Assembly: GCF_026427715.1 (NCBI RefSeq)
Contig: NZ_CP107558.1
Coordinates: 3,193,001 to 3,257,000 of the forward strand
From: Methylocystis sp. MJC1
Lineage (GTDB): Bacteria; Pseudomonadota; Alphaproteobacteria; Rhizobiales; Beijerinckiaceae
Reading direction: 5' to 3'
DNA length: 64,000 bases
The translations under genes and the position numbers were made by a program. Numbering within the stretch: position 1 is the first letter of the stretch; each line of letters opens with the position of its first letter. The notes under the pieces were generated by a model, which searched no databases, was not told the DNA's origin, and was given only the letters and a program-made list of their open reading frames with translations. Below, piece by piece: positions 20,509 to 30,479 of this stretch.

Positions 20509-22292
20509 TTTTCCCCGCCCGGCAGAATAGGCGCGAAGACCTGCCTTGCGGCGCCGGCGATGAGCCTGCCCTCGTCAGGGTCGCCCTTGAACAGCGTCGC
20601 TGCAAAATTGCGGGCCTGCTCGAAGGAGATATGCGCTGGCAAAGGCGGCACTTCCGGATCGGTTTTCACTTCCAGAACCACAGGTCGGTCGCATGCCAAT
20701 GCTTCGTCCCATGCCTCCGCTAAACGGTCGGGCGCATCGACGAAGATTCCCTTGAGCCCGATGAGCTCCGCGAAGCGGTGATAAGGCACGTCTGGAATGT
20801 TCTGCGTCGCCTCGAATTTCGGATTGCCCTGCATCACCCTTTGTTCCCAGGTGACTTGGTTGAGGTCCTCGTTGTTGAAGACGCAGCAGACCCATTTCGG
20901 AGAGCGCCAATCGCGCCAATATTTGGCGACGGTGATCAGCTCAGCCATATTGTTCATCTGCATCGCGCCGTCGCCGACCAGCGCGATGACCGGCCGAGCG
21001 GGATGTGCGAATTTGGCGGCGATCGCATAAGGAACGGCCGCGCCCATAGACGCAAGGCCGCCGGAAAGCGAGCACATCATCTCGCCCCTGATCTTCAGGT
21101 CGCGCGCATACCAATTTGCGCAGGAGCCTGAATCGCAAGTGATGATCGCATCCTCAGGCAGGCGCGGCGACAGATCCCACGCAACTCTCTGCGGGTTGAC
21201 AGGATTGGCAGGCGCCAGGGCGCGCTTCTCGAGAAGCTCCCACCAATCGAAGACGTTTCTTTCGATGCCATCGCGCCAACGCGTGTCGGTCTTCTCGTCG
21301 AGATGCGACATCAGCTCGCGCAATGTCGCCGCCGCCTCGCCATGGAGATTGACTTCCATCGGATAACGCATGCTGAGCATGGAGGCGTCGATGTCGATCT
21401 GAACGCCGCGCGCCTGCCCTTCCCGCGGGAGAAACTCCGAGTAAGGAAAGCCAGAGCCGATCATCAGCAGCGTGTCGCACTCCATCATCATGTCGTAGCT
21501 GGGCTTGGTGCCGAGAAGGCCGATGGAGCCAGTCACCCATGGCGTCGTATCGGGCGCTGCGCCTTTGCCGAGCAACGCCTTGGCGATGCCGGCTTTCAGC
21601 TTCTCCGCGACGGCGATGACTTCCTCCCGCGCGCCGAGCGCGCCCGCGCCGATCAGCATGGCGACCTTCTCGCCGGCGTTCAGCACCTCGGCGGCGCGGT
21701 GAAGATCGGCATAGGTAGGAACCACCAGAGGACGCGAATAGCCCACGCCCGTTTGCACGGCGCCGTGCTTGCGCGGCGGCTCTTCATATTCCAGATCCTG
21801 CAGATCGCCCGGCAGGATAATCACTGACACGGCGCTTTGCGATTTCGATATTCTGATCGCGCGATCGACAAGCATCCTCACTTGCGAGGGAACTTCCGCC
21901 TCCTGCACGAAAGCGGCGACGTCGGAGAACATGCGATCGAGATTCAGCTCCTGCTGATAATGCGCGCCGCGCGCGGTCCGCGGCGCCTGGCCTGCGATCG
22001 CAAGCACAGGCATATGGTCGCATTTGGCGTCGTACAGCCCGGTGACGAGATGGGAAGCGCCTGGCCCGCCGGTCGAAAGGCACACGCCGAGCTCTCCGGT
22101 GAACTTGGCATAGGCGGACGCCATGAACGCCGCCATCTCCTCATGCCGCACCTGCACGAACTCGATCTTTTCCGGGGCGCGCTGCAAGGCGCCGAGCACG
22201 CCGTTGATGCCGTCGCCCGGATAGCCAAATATCCGGCGCACGCCCCATTCGTAGAGTCGATGAACGAAGAAATCGCCGACTGTATTGCTCAT
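20505..22292 (-). CDS. Thiamine-pyrophosphate enzyme (pyruvate oxidase/acetolactate synthase-like)
   Basis: 595-residue TPP enzyme of the PoxB/IlvB superfamily. The N-terminal pyrimidine domain holds IFGYPGDGINGV and the catalytic Glu in VRHEEMAAFMASAYAKF. A central domain follows. The C-terminal PP domain has the TPP motif GDGAMQMNN...VFNNEDLN. The start is MSNTVGDFF at 22292; upstream in-frame sequence is not conserved-looking. In this setting, pyruvate decarboxylation with electron transfer to quinone is plausible, but the family also holds other 2-keto-acid decarboxylases. A 107-bp gap separates it from coxD, the largest gap in this gene run. Confidence 0.8.
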   Translation of the reverse strand: MSNTVGDFFVHRLYEWGVRRIFGYPGDGINGVLGALQRAPEKIEFVQVRHEEMAAFMASAYAKFTGELGVCLSTGGPGASHLVTGLYDAKCDHMPVLAIAGQAPRTARGAHYQQELNLDRMFSDVAAFVQEAEVPSQVRMLVDRAIRISKSQSAVSVIILPGDLQDLEYEEPPRKHGAVQTGVGYSRPLVVPTYADLHRAAEVLNAGEKVAMLIGAGALGAREEVIAVAEKLKAGIAKALLGKGAAPDTTPWVTGSIGLLGTKPSYDMMMECDTLLMIGSGFPYSEFLPREGQARGVQIDIDASMLSMRYPMEVNLHGEAAATLRELMSHLDEKTDTRWRDGIERNVFDWWELLEKRALAPANPVNPQRVAWDLSPRLPEDAIITCDSGSCANWYARDLKIRGEMMCSLSGGLASMGAAVPYAIAAKFAHPARPVIALVGDGAMQMNNMAELITVAKYWRDWRSPKWVCCVFNNEDLNQVTWEQRVMQGNPKFEATQNIPDVPYHRFAELIGLKGIFVDAPDRLAEAWDEALACDRPVVLEVKTDPEVPPLPAHISFEQARNFAATLFKGDPDEGRLIAGAARQVFAPILPGGEK

Positions 22293-22399
22293 GGCGGTGC
22301 TTTCTAAGGAAGACGCATTGAACGCGTCGGCTTCTGCGAGATAACAGCCGCCGTCTCCCCTTGTTCCGCGCCCGGGGGACGCCGATGGGGTGGCGCCTC

Positions 22400-22726
22400 T
22401 TATCGCTTGATCGTCGCCTTTAGCTGGGCGGAGGCGGCGCTTTCCGGCGCCGGATACATCACGCGCGTTATCGGATCCATCAATCCGAGCCCCAGCAGAA
22501 TCGAAAGCCACAGCACGGCGGAAGCCGCAAATAATACCGTCGGCGCGTCCTCGTGCCTCAACTCCATGAAATTAGTCGCAACCACGCCGACCATCACCAA
22601 TGCCGGAATCAAAAGCAAAAGGCGCATAGACTGATCCAAGTGCAGAGCGCTTGCGAAAAATTCCGCAGCAAGCAGCGCCAGAAGCACAAGGTAAGCTATG
22701 AGGAGCCGAACAAGACGCGCTTTCAT
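22400..22726 (-). CDS. coxD: Cytochrome c oxidase subunit IV (bacterial)
   Basis: 108-residue small membrane subunit with three hydrophobic helices, including AYLVLLALLAAEFFA, LLLIPALVMVGVVATNFMEL and ASAVLWLSILLGLGLMD. The NFMELRHE segment is typical of the bacterial COX4 family. The start at 22726 overlaps the subunit III stop (ATGA). It is probably a non-catalytic stabilising subunit of the caa3-type oxidase. Confidence 0.8.
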   Translation of the reverse strand: MKARLVRLLIAYLVLLALLAAEFFASALHLDQSMRLLLLIPALVMVGVVATNFMELRHEDAPTVLFAASAVLWLSILLGLGLMDPITRVMYPAPESAASAQLKATIKR

Positions 22727-23367
22727 GCGCCGCGCCCCACGAGGTAGATCAGCGGGTACAGAATGAGCCAGACAATATCGACGAAGCTCCAATAAAGACT
22801 GATGATCACCATCGGCGTTCTCGACGCCTCAGGAAACCGCAATCTTGTCAAAATGACCCAGCCGAGAAGCAAGAGCCCCACGAAGAGATGAAGCCCGTGG
22901 ATGCCCGTTCCGATGAAGTAGAAAGTGAAAAACAGCGCAGCGCCGCCGCGCAAGGCGCCCCCAATCGAAAAGTCCGACCCTGGAAAAAAACCCTTTCGCA
23001 AATCCTCTGGCCATTCCACTCCGAACTTCAGCGACATGAAGGCGAGACCAAGCGCCCAGGCCACGCAGAGAAACAATAAAGCTAGGCGTCGGCGGCCTCC
23101 GTCAAAAAACGCCACGCCGGCGCTATAGGCAAAACTGCTCGTTATCAGCAATATGGTGTTGAGCGTTCCGACAAAGAGATTGGTGTGCGCGGCGGCATAA
23201 TCGAAACCGCCGACGTTATAATAGCGGGAGAATCCCCAGGAAAGAAAAAGAGGCCCGAAGAAAAGCGCTTCCGTTGCCAGGAACGCCCACATGCCGTCGA
23301 CCGCCGTATCCCTCTGATGGTCGGCGCTGGAATATTGAAAATCGTGGAGCTCAGCAGCTTCACTCAT
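22723..23367 (-). CDS. coxC: Cytochrome c oxidase subunit III
   Basis: 214-residue integral subunit III of the haem-copper oxidase. Five or more membrane helices are visible. The family hallmarks [16 protein letters not shown] at the start and [13 protein letters not shown] in the middle are present. It overlaps coxA by 8 nt upstream and coxD by 4 nt downstream. Confidence 0.92.
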   Translation of the reverse strand: MSEAAELHDFQYSSADHQRDTAVDGMWAFLATEALFFGPLFLSWGFSRYYNVGGFDYAAAHTNLFVGTLNTILLITSSFAYSAGVAFFDGGRRRLALLFLCVAWALGLAFMSLKFGVEWPEDLRKGFFPGSDFSIGGALRGGAALFFTFYFIGTGIHGLHLFVGLLLLGWVILTRLRFPEASRTPMVIISLYWSFVDIVWLILYPLIYLVGRGA

Positions 23368-24958
23368 GGCTGACCGCCTCTTTGAGCGGATATTGATAAG
23401 GCGGCTCTGTCACGACCGGAGTCGCCGGAAAGTTTTCCGTTGGCGGCGGCGACGGCGTTTTCCATTCGAGCCCCGTTGCATGCCAGGGGTTGGCAGGCGC
23501 GTCCTTCCCGTACATGAGCGACCAAATGAGATAACCAAGCGGGAGCAGATAGCCGACGGCAAGGACGGCGGCGCCCGCCGAAGATAACAGGTTTAGGGGC
23601 TCGTATTCCACCGGATAGGAAGCGTAGCGTCTCGGCATGCCGAGATAGCCCAGGATGAATTGCGGAAAGAACGTGAGATTGAAGCCTGCGAAAATAATGA
23701 TCGCAGCCGCCCTGCCCCACATCTCCGGATACATCTTTCCGGTGATCTTGGGCCACCAGAAGTGCAGCCCGGCGAAATAGGCCGAGACCATGCCGCCAAC
23801 CATCACATAATGGAAATGCGCGACGACGAAATATGTCTGGGTGAGGTGCACATCAGCCGCCAAAGCGGCGACAAACAGGCCCGTCAATCCGCCCATGGTG
23901 AATAGGCCAACGAAACCGATCGCATAGAGCATCGGCGCGTCGAAGCGAATATAGCCATTGTGCATCGTCCCCACCCAATTGAAAACTTTGATTGCCGAGG
24001 GGACCGCCACCGCATAGCTCAGCAATGAGAATACAAGCGCGGAATAGAGCGACTCGCCAGCCACAAACATGTGATGCCCCCAAACGAGAAAGCTGATAAC
24101 GGCGATCGCGATGCTGGCCCAGACCACGAATTTATATCCGAAGAGCTCCTTGCTCGAGAAAGCTGGTATAATCTCGCTGACGACGCCGAAGCCCGGCAAG
24201 ATCATGATGTAGACCGCGGGGTGCGAGTAGAACCAAAATAGATGCTGGAACAGCAAAGGATCGCCGCCGACCGAAGGATCGAATACGCCGATGTGGAATA
24301 TTCTCTCAAAAGCAAGCAACAGCAGCGTCATCGCCAGCACGGGCGTCGCAAGGACCATGATCACTGACGTCGCGTAAAGCGACCAAAGAAAGACGGGCAT
24401 CCTATGCCAGCTCATGCCCGGCGCACGAAGCTTGTGGATGCTGACGATAAAATTGAGGCCAGTGGCGATCGACGAGAAGCCGGAGATAAAGATCGCAACG
24501 ACGGCCAAGACGACGTGGCCGTTGGAATAAAGAGTGGTCAATGGGGTATAGAAGGTCCATCCCGTATCGACCCCGCCAATAATCATTGCATAAAGAACTG
24601 TGATGCCTCCGATCATGAACAAATACCAGCTCAAGAGATTGAGCCTCGGAAACGCTAGATCGCGGGCGCCCAGCATTAACGGAATGAGGAAATTCCCAAG
24701 CGTCACTGGAACCGCCGGAACGAGAAAGAACCAGACCATCACAACGCCATGCATCGAAAAAAGCTTGTTGTAAATTTCCGCTGATCCGAGAAGGCCGCGG
24801 GAGGAAATCAGATTGTAGCGCAACAGCGCGGCCGCTACGCCCCCGATGAAAAAGAACAAAGTTATCGAACCGAGATATAATATGGCGATCCGCTTGTGAT
24901 CGGTCGTGAGCAGCCAGCTGCGCAGCGAGAAGCCGTCGGTAAGGTAGGAGGGTCGCAT
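23360..24958 (-). CDS. coxA: Cytochrome c oxidase subunit I, A2-type
   Basis: 532-residue catalytic subunit reducing O2 at the haem-CuB site. Ligands are visible: H70 (SMHGV), H246 with crosslinked Y250 ([11 protein letters not shown]), H295/H296 ([10 protein letters not shown]) and the HFHYV motif of helix X. Helix VI carries Y244-S245 in place of the Glu of A1-type enzymes (HPEVY), so this is an A2-type proton channel, as in Rhodothermus and Thermus caa3 oxidases. This matches the adjacent Alternative Complex III, with which such oxidases associate. It overlaps coxB by one base and coxC by 8. Confidence 0.95.
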   Translation of the reverse strand: MRPSYLTDGFSLRSWLLTTDHKRIAILYLGSITLFFFIGGVAAALLRYNLISSRGLLGSAEIYNKLFSMHGVVMVWFFLVPAVPVTLGNFLIPLMLGARDLAFPRLNLLSWYLFMIGGITVLYAMIIGGVDTGWTFYTPLTTLYSNGHVVLAVVAIFISGFSSIATGLNFIVSIHKLRAPGMSWHRMPVFLWSLYATSVIMVLATPVLAMTLLLLAFERIFHIGVFDPSVGGDPLLFQHLFWFYSHPAVYIMILPGFGVVSEIIPAFSSKELFGYKFVVWASIAIAVISFLVWGHHMFVAGESLYSALVFSLLSYAVAVPSAIKVFNWVGTMHNGYIRFDAPMLYAIGFVGLFTMGGLTGLFVAALAADVHLTQTYFVVAHFHYVMVGGMVSAYFAGLHFWWPKITGKMYPEMWGRAAAIIIFAGFNLTFFPQFILGYLGMPRRYASYPVEYEPLNLLSSAGAAVLAVGYLLPLGYLIWSLMYGKDAPANPWHATGLEWKTPSPPPTENFPATPVVTEPPYQYPLKEAVSHE

Positions 24959-25905
24959 CAGGGCTTCTCCTTGGCCTTAAGAGATTTCAAATAGGCTATG
25001 AGCCGCATCAATTGTTCTTCGTCGACCTGGCCGCTAAACGACGGCATGATCGGCTCATAGCCAGCGACGATCTCTTTGTCGGGCTGCAAGATCGAATCGC
25101 GCAGGTAGCGATCGTCCGATTTCACCACGGCTCCTGTCGACAGCTTGACCTGACTGCCATAGAGGCCCACGAGCGCCGGCGCTTTAACGGCGCCTCCAGA
25201 TCCTTCGCCCTTTGCGCCGTGGCATCCGCTGCATCCCAAGCGCATGAACAGAACCTGCCCCTCGGCGGCCATGCTCTCGCGCGCCCCGGTCGGCGCCGGT
25301 CCTTGGCTTAGCCATTTTTCAAAATCCGGCGCGGACATGGCCACTACCTCACCGGTCATCGTGGCGTGGCCCGCTCCGCAGAGCTGCGTGCAAAATAGGT
25401 GATAGGAGCCCGGGCGCTGGGCCTCGAACCATATCGTCTCGTAACGTCCCGGGAGCACGTCTCGCTTGATGCGAAAGGCGGGGACCGAAAAATCATGAAT
25501 CACGTCCTGCGATGTCATCACGAGTTGAATCGGACGTCCAATCGGCAGATGCAGCGCATTTATTTCTTTTTGACCGCCCGGATGCTCGACCTTCCAAATC
25601 CACTGCTTACCGACGACATAAATCTGAAGCGCATTGGCCGGCGCTTGGAACAGTCGAACGTAAAGATCCGCGCCCCAGAGAAAGAGCCCAAAAAACGCAG
25701 CCATCGTTGCGGCGGTCCAGGCGATCTCGAAACGCCAGGATTTCCGAGATGGTCGTCCCCGCTCGGCCTTGCTGCCGGCGTGATAGCGAAACATGTAAAG
25801 AAGAATAAGCCCATAGACGAGCGCCAGGATGGCGACGCTCGCCAGAACCAGGGCGCCAATCAAATAGTCGACCTCGACCGAGTCTTTCGTTGCTTGCGGG
25901 ATCAC
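24958..25905 (-). CDS. coxB: Cytochrome c oxidase subunit II with fused cytochrome c (caa3-type)
   Basis: 315-residue electron-entry subunit. Two N-terminal membrane helices anchor a cupredoxin domain with the CuA ligands H137, C172, C176, H180 and M183 ([16 protein letters not shown]). A C-terminal cytochrome c domain with CSGCH (225-229) follows, and a Met in PIMPSF is the likely second haem ligand. This is the caa3 architecture. It could take electrons from the ActE or ActA haems of the Alternative Complex III encoded just upstream. It overlaps the sco gene by 4 nt. Confidence 0.94.
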   Translation of the reverse strand: MIPQATKDSVEVDYLIGALVLASVAILALVYGLILLYMFRYHAGSKAERGRPSRKSWRFEIAWTAATMAAFFGLFLWGADLYVRLFQAPANALQIYVVGKQWIWKVEHPGGQKEINALHLPIGRPIQLVMTSQDVIHDFSVPAFRIKRDVLPGRYETIWFEAQRPGSYHLFCTQLCGAGHATMTGEVVAMSAPDFEKWLSQGPAPTGARESMAAEGQVLFMRLGCSGCHGAKGEGSGGAVKAPALVGLYGSQVKLSTGAVVKSDDRYLRDSILQPDKEIVAGYEPIMPSFSGQVDEEQLMRLIAYLKSLKAKEKP

Positions 25906-26681
25906 GACAGGCGCTCGCGGCGCAGCGCGCGCAAGATAAAGGCCGCGCCTACAAAGGCAAAACCGCCTGAAACGATCCGCAGCATTTTAACGATGTCGAG
26001 AGAATAGCGTCCGCTCATTGCGTCGAAGTTGAAGCAGAGCAGCATCACGGGCGAAGCAGCAGCAGAAATCTCGTTCGACGCGGCGCGTTGCAAAGCCCGC
26101 TGAATCGCCTCAGTGTCGACGCCAAGTCCGAAGAGATAGGTGGAAACCACTCCTCGCGTCGTTAGGACCGCGATGCCTAAAGGATGAGCGAGTGACTTCC
26201 CGTCATATGCGTAATCAAAGCCAACTGCTTGCGCGATGGCGGCGCTCTCATGTTCTCGCGCTGTCAGAAAGCGCCACCCGGACTGCGCGCCGGGAGCCGA
26301 AAAGCCCGTAAGAGTTTCAGCTTTGGCCTCCCTCGCATCCGCCGGCGTTTCCTTCGGATCGACGCTCAGAAAAACCAGATTGTAATCGCGACCCGCCACA
26401 AGATTTGATTTTCCGAGGGTCTCGAAAATTTCACGTCGCAAGACACTGCACAATTTTTGGCAACGATAATACCCTAACACCAGCAGAGTCGGCGTTTGCG
26501 TTGTCACATCCAAAAGACTCACCGCGCCTCCCGCCTCATCGATAAGCGGGCTATCGAGTGGGAGTTGCGCGCCGAGCTTTTCCCAAAACACGATGTCTCC
26601 CGGCCGTTCCGTGCAAAGCGCCGTGTCCCCGATTGCCTGGAGCGAAACCAACATCACGAGGAGTCTTGCGAACCGCAACAT
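25902..26681 (-). CDS. SCO1/SenC copper chaperone of the caa3 operon
   Basis: 259-residue thioredoxin-fold copper chaperone that delivers Cu to the CuA centre of the adjacent coxB product. An N-terminal signal (LLVMLVSLQAIGDTALC) precedes the Sco motif CQKLC (C74, C78). The distal His is in SLAHPLG. Unlike many Sco proteins it has a C-terminal hydrophobic helix (SGGFAFVGAAFILRAL) that could anchor it. The gene overlaps coxB by 4 nt. Its 5' end overlaps the preceding small gene by 131 nt, which looks abnormal (see that gene). Confidence 0.88.
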   Translation of the reverse strand: MLRFARLLVMLVSLQAIGDTALCTERPGDIVFWEKLGAQLPLDSPLIDEAGGAVSLLDVTTQTPTLLVLGYYRCQKLCSVLRREIFETLGKSNLVAGRDYNLVFLSVDPKETPADAREAKAETLTGFSAPGAQSGWRFLTAREHESAAIAQAVGFDYAYDGKSLAHPLGIAVLTTRGVVSTYLFGLGVDTEAIQRALQRAASNEISAAASPVMLLCFNFDAMSGRYSLDIVKMLRIVSGGFAFVGAAFILRALRRERLS

Positions 26682-27060
26682 GGCTACTCTCCGGCGGGGA
26701 AGGTTGAGCAGTCGGCTTAGCAGCCGCGATCGGGGCGCCAGGCCAATTGGCGATCTTCTCCTCGGCCGTCTCGCGCATTGCTTGTTCTATCGGGATCTGC
26801 CCTGGCCCATTTCCTTCCAAAGCCTCATTCCGATAGAAGGACTGCAAATCCGCGCGCGGATTGAGTTGAACCCGAGGCTGCGGATAATTTGGCAAGGGCG
26901 TGCGCATCCGCTGGTCAGCGCTCGATCCTGGAAAGAGGCCGAGCACGATCATGGCAAGGAGCGCAATCGACGCGGCTACCGAGACGAAGCTCACCAGGAT
27001 AAAGCGCCCCGTGACATCGGATGGCTCATGCTTCGCCGCTTCAAGATTGCCCTCGATCAT
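26551..27060 (-). CDS. Small single-span membrane protein, 3' end probably frameshifted
   Basis: 169 residues as read. The N-terminal part is a cytosolic tail, one membrane helix (FILVSFVSVAASIALLAMIVLGLF) and a periplasmic proline-rich stretch ending NWPGAPIAAAKPTAQPSPPE. The remaining ~40 residues lie inside the sco gene in another frame and look non-coding. A TAG in the frame one base away sits at 26684-26686, just before the sco ATG. One extra C in the CCCC run at 26696-26699 would end the protein there. The original gene was therefore probably ~125 residues. Proteins of this kind occur between actF and sco in related clusters; the role is unknown. Confidence 0.6.
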   Translation of the reverse strand: MIEGNLEAAKHEPSDVTGRFILVSFVSVAASIALLAMIVLGLFPGSSADQRMRTPLPNYPQPRVQLNPRADLQSFYRNEALEGNGPGQIPIEQAMRETAEEKIANWPGAPIAAAKPTAQPSPPESSHVAVRKTPRDVGFAPGNRGHGALHGTAGRHRVLGKARRATPTR

Positions 27061-27061
27061 T

Positions 27062-28111
27062 TCAGACCCTATGCGGAGCAAGGAAAAGGCTATGAACCGA
27101 CGCCAAGCCAAGCGTTGTTGCGAACATGCCAATCAACGCGGCGACGAATATCGCCCCGATCATGACTGAGTTAGCGTCTGAGGCTGGCGCGACAATCCAG
27201 AGATTCTCCGCGCAGGCGCCAGCAATGGTCAGCAGCGACACAAAGCGCATCGACGGCCGCGAAGACTGAATCTTGGGCGAAAGGAGAAAGAAGAACGGGA
27301 TAAAGAAGCGCAGAGCTGTGACAATCGCCGCCAGCGTTCCCCAGCTACCCGCTAAGCGCGGTCCATACCAGGCCGCTTCATTAGGAAGATTCGACTGCCA
27401 AACAATCAAAAGCTCCATGAAGGCGAGGTAAGCCCAAAGAATAACGACGGCGAGCAGCAGTCGACCCAGTTGCCGCAACGCCTCCTCCGCGAGACTCTCT
27501 TCGCTCAACGCGAAGAATATCGACACTGACAAGGCGAGAAGCCCCATGCCGGCTATTCGGATGAGGCCAAACACGGTCGAGGAGAATTTTGGGTCGATCG
27601 ACATCAGCATATCGACCGACATGAATGTCACGGTCAAAGCCAGCAGGATAAGTCCCGCGGGCGCTATCGCGGCGAGTCCAACGTCAGGATTGGCGCGACG
27701 CAAGCGACGTTCGACAAGCCACGCCAGCGAAAACCAGATCAGCAAATATCCAAGACCCCGAGCAAGAGCCGCCGTCTTATTCAGATAAAATGCGTTTGCA
27801 AAAGCTTCGTCTGAGCGCAGCCAGGGATAGAGCGTCGAAGATACGAGCGCGAGCGGGACTAAAAACAACGGCAGCAGCAGCAATGCGCGCGCGCCGAGAG
27901 CGAGCGGCCGCCGAACCGCGTATCCCCATTTGCCGCCTGTGAGCGCATGCGTAAGCAGCAAGCCCATGCAACCGAGCGGCACGCCGAGCCATGTTGAGAG
28001 CGCGGCCAGCCACGCGTGGGGAAATGCGCTCGGCCACGCCCTCGCCAGGGCGAATGTCACGGCGAAGCCGACGGCGCCGGCCGCCAGAGTTCCGACGGCC
28101 CGCGCCATCAT
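27062..28111 (-). CDS. actF: Alternative Complex III subunit ActF
   Basis: 349-residue polytopic membrane protein with about ten hydrophobic helices, last of the six act genes. ActF, with ActC, forms the quinol-side membrane core of Alternative Complex III, a quinol:electron-acceptor oxidoreductase that replaces the bc1 complex. Recognised mainly by position after actE, membrane profile and size. It overlaps actE by 4 nt; the small membrane protein gene starts 1 bp after its stop. Confidence 0.82.
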   Translation of the reverse strand: MMARAVGTLAAGAVGFAVTFALARAWPSAFPHAWLAALSTWLGVPLGCMGLLLTHALTGGKWGYAVRRPLALGARALLLLPLFLVPLALVSSTLYPWLRSDEAFANAFYLNKTAALARGLGYLLIWFSLAWLVERRLRRANPDVGLAAIAPAGLILLALTVTFMSVDMLMSIDPKFSSTVFGLIRIAGMGLLALSVSIFFALSEESLAEEALRQLGRLLLAVVILWAYLAFMELLIVWQSNLPNEAAWYGPRLAGSWGTLAAIVTALRFFIPFFFLLSPKIQSSRPSMRFVSLLTIAGACAENLWIVAPASDANSVMIGAIFVAALIGMFATTLGLASVHSLFLAPHRV

Positions 28112-28575
28112 GGCGGATGCTCCGGCGATTGCATAGCGCTCTGGCTACGCTGCAACGCCCGTATATAGGCCGCAATGGCCCAACGGTCGACGGGCCGAAC
28201 GCGCTCCGCATAGGAATACATTGCCCCGAAACCCTGGGTGATGACGTCGAAGAAATGCTGCGGCGGCGCGTCGCGCAGGCGCTGGATATGATAAGAAGGC
28301 GGCGCAGGAAAACCGCGCTGCACGATCATGCCTTTTCCGTCGCCGTTCGCGCCGTGGCAGGGTGCGCAATAGATGTTGTATCGCTCTCGCCCGCGCTCGA
28401 GCAGAGTGATGGAGATCTCGGGCGCGGGAGCTTCATGCGCCTCGAACGACCTCACCCCAGATGGGATTTCGGCCGGGCCAACCAGCGGGCGATAAGTCTT
28501 TTGCTTTGGTTGGTTGGACATATCGCTACAACTGAGAAGCGACAGCGCCGCCAGAGCGAGGACTCTCCATTTCAT
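28108..28575 (-). CDS. actE: Alternative Complex III subunit ActE (monohaem cytochrome c lipoprotein)
   Basis: 155 residues with a lipoprotein signal (ALAALSLLSC, lipidated C16) and one c-type haem site CAPCH (70-74) in the segment GRERYNIYCAPCHGANGDG. A Met in FGAMYSY is the probable second ligand. ActE carries electrons out of the complex to the oxidase. The start at 28575 is chosen because it gives the signal peptide. The gene overlaps actD by 50 nt. Confidence 0.88.
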   Translation of the reverse strand: MKWRVLALAALSLLSCSDMSNQPKQKTYRPLVGPAEIPSGVRSFEAHEAPAPEISITLLERGRERYNIYCAPCHGANGDGKGMIVQRGFPAPPSYHIQRLRDAPPQHFFDVITQGFGAMYSYAERVRPVDRWAIAAYIRALQRSQSAMQSPEHPP

Positions 28576-29080
28576 GCCGAAACTCCTCGATCTCCGCGGC
28601 GCCCAGGGATTCGCAAAGGTCGCGCGCACGCCGTGAGCTTTCAGGGCTCCGCGGGCGCAGGGCGATGACCCATCGGTCGGAAAGGGCGCGGCGCAGCAGA
28701 TCGCAATCGTCGATCGGGGAATAAAGGCGCCCGACTCCTGCAAATAGGAAAAACGAGACGATGACGCCTATAACAGCAAGCAGCATTCCGATCTCGAAGG
28801 CGATCGGCACGAAGGACGGCCAGGATAATTTTGGTCTTCCGCCGATATCCAGCGGATAGGCGATGATATTGGCGTCGGCTTCCATCGCGAAGCCGCCTAC
28901 GACACCGACCATCCCAGTGACAAAGGCAAAGAGAGAGATGGAGGAAATCGGACGGTCCGCCATGATTGGCTTGGGCGTAAAAGGATAGAGCTCGCCCAAG
29001 CCTTCGGCGCTTAGTCGCTCGCAAGCGATCGCAAATGCGCCCTCGGATGCGAAAGACGCGACAAGGTAGTCACCGCTCAT
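28526..29080 (-). CDS. actD: Alternative Complex III subunit ActD (DUF3341)
   Basis: 184-residue protein with a cytosolic N-terminal domain and two membrane helices (about 47-70 and 90-115). It begins with the DUF3341 pattern YLVASFASEGAFAIACERL and contains FTPKPI and FEIGMLLAVIG. ActD associates with the ActC/ActF core. It overlaps actC by 11 nt. Confidence 0.88.
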   Translation of the reverse strand: MSGDYLVASFASEGAFAIACERLSAEGLGELYPFTPKPIMADRPISSISLFAFVTGMVGVVGGFAMEADANIIAYPLDIGGRPKLSWPSFVPIAFEIGMLLAVIGVIVSFFLFAGVGRLYSPIDDCDLLRRALSDRWVIALRPRSPESSRRARDLCESLGAAEIEEFRHEMESPRSGGAVASQL

Positions 29081-30479
29081 CCTTGCCCTTTCCTTCCGTC
29101 ATCATGTCCCGCATCTCGAACATCGAAATCATTGGGACTAAACGAAGCGCGATCAACAGGCCAGCAGCGAAGAGTCCGACCGTCCCGAACAAGGTCAGCC
29201 AATCCCAGATGGTGGGTGCGAAATCTCCCCAAGCCGAAGGGATCCGCGGCCTGCGCAGACTCATGACGACAATCTGGTATCTTTCGCACCACATGCCGAT
29301 GATGACGCCGAATGACACGAGCATGATCAGCGCCTCGCTTACGCGCGCCCGCCGCAGCCAGAATATCTGCGGAAGCAGAACATTGAGGACGATCGTCATC
29401 CAATAGATCGGCGCCAGGGCCCCCGCGATTTTGTCCTCGAAGGATAAGCGCTCCGCTTCGTCGTCGCCGTAATAGGTCATGAAAGCTTCCATCATGTAGG
29501 AATAGTCGACACAAAGGCTGCTCACGAGCAGGAGCTTGGTTAAAACGTCAAAATGACGGCCCGTGATAAAATCCTGGAAACCGAGCAGCCTGCGTAACGG
29601 AACGATGAGAAGCAGGACCATGGCGAAGCCGGACAGCAAAGCGCCAAAGACAAAGAAGGGCGGAAATTGCGTCGAGTGCCACCCAACCGTAGCGGCGCCG
29701 GCGAAATCGAGGCCCACGATGCTATGCACCGAGACCACGAGCGGCGCCATGATCGCCGCAAGAATCCCGTAAGCCGCACGGTAATGGCGCCATTGGACGC
29801 GCGAGCCCCGAAAACCGGCGGCGAGGATTCCGTATAAGACCCGCACGCCGGATTTGTGAGCGCGGTCGCGCATGGTTCCGAAATCGGGAATGAGGCCGAA
29901 ATACCAAAATAGAACTGACGAAACGACATAGGCCAGGATTGCGAAAAAATCCCATAGCAGCGGGCTGCGAAACTGCGGCCAGAGGGTCATGGTGTTCGGA
30001 TATGGAAAAAGCCAATAGAACAACCACGGGCGCCCAAGATGCAAGATGGGAAATATGCCTGCGCAAGCCACCGCGAAAATGGTCATCGTCTCGGCAATTC
30101 GATTCAGCGAGTTCCGCCACTCGACGCCAGCGAGATAGAAGAGCGCAGAAATGAAGGTTCCGCCCGACGCAATGGCGATCCACCAGACATAATTGATGAT
30201 GGCGAAGCCCCAAACGACGGGCCAGTCGACACCCCAGATTCCAATGCCTGCGATGAAAAGCCAGCTCACGGCGAGGATCAGCGCAAGAACAAGGAGCAAC
30301 GCGATCGCGAGAGCGACGATCCACCAAAACGCCACGCGGTTGTGAAGGACGACGCCGCAAATCTGTTCAGTCATCGATCCTATGGATCGGCGCGGATTAT
30401 AAAGAGGATCACCCGCGTGCGGCCTTGCCGGAACCTCGCCCGGCTGCTGCACGCGCGCATCGGGTTTGAGCAACGTCAC
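29070..30479 (-). CDS. actC: Alternative Complex III subunit ActC (NrfD-like)
   Basis: 469-residue NrfD/PsrC-family membrane subunit with about ten helices. It forms the quinol-oxidising site next to the iron-sulfur part of ActB. Landmarks include FWWIVALAIALLLVLALIL, the segment AGVEWRNSLNRIAETMTIF and LHLGRPWLFYWLFPYPN. The start at 30479 overlaps the actB stop (ATGA); an internal Met at residue 36 is less likely given the overlap. Confidence 0.9.
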   Translation of the reverse strand: MTLLKPDARVQQPGEVPARPHAGDPLYNPRRSIGSMTEQICGVVLHNRVAFWWIVALAIALLLVLALILAVSWLFIAGIGIWGVDWPVVWGFAIINYVWWIAIASGGTFISALFYLAGVEWRNSLNRIAETMTIFAVACAGIFPILHLGRPWLFYWLFPYPNTMTLWPQFRSPLLWDFFAILAYVVSSVLFWYFGLIPDFGTMRDRAHKSGVRVLYGILAAGFRGSRVQWRHYRAAYGILAAIMAPLVVSVHSIVGLDFAGAATVGWHSTQFPPFFVFGALLSGFAMVLLLIVPLRRLLGFQDFITGRHFDVLTKLLLVSSLCVDYSYMMEAFMTYYGDDEAERLSFEDKIAGALAPIYWMTIVLNVLLPQIFWLRRARVSEALIMLVSFGVIIGMWCERYQIVVMSLRRPRIPSAWGDFAPTIWDWLTLFGTVGLFAAGLLIALRLVPMISMFEMRDMMTEGKGKDER

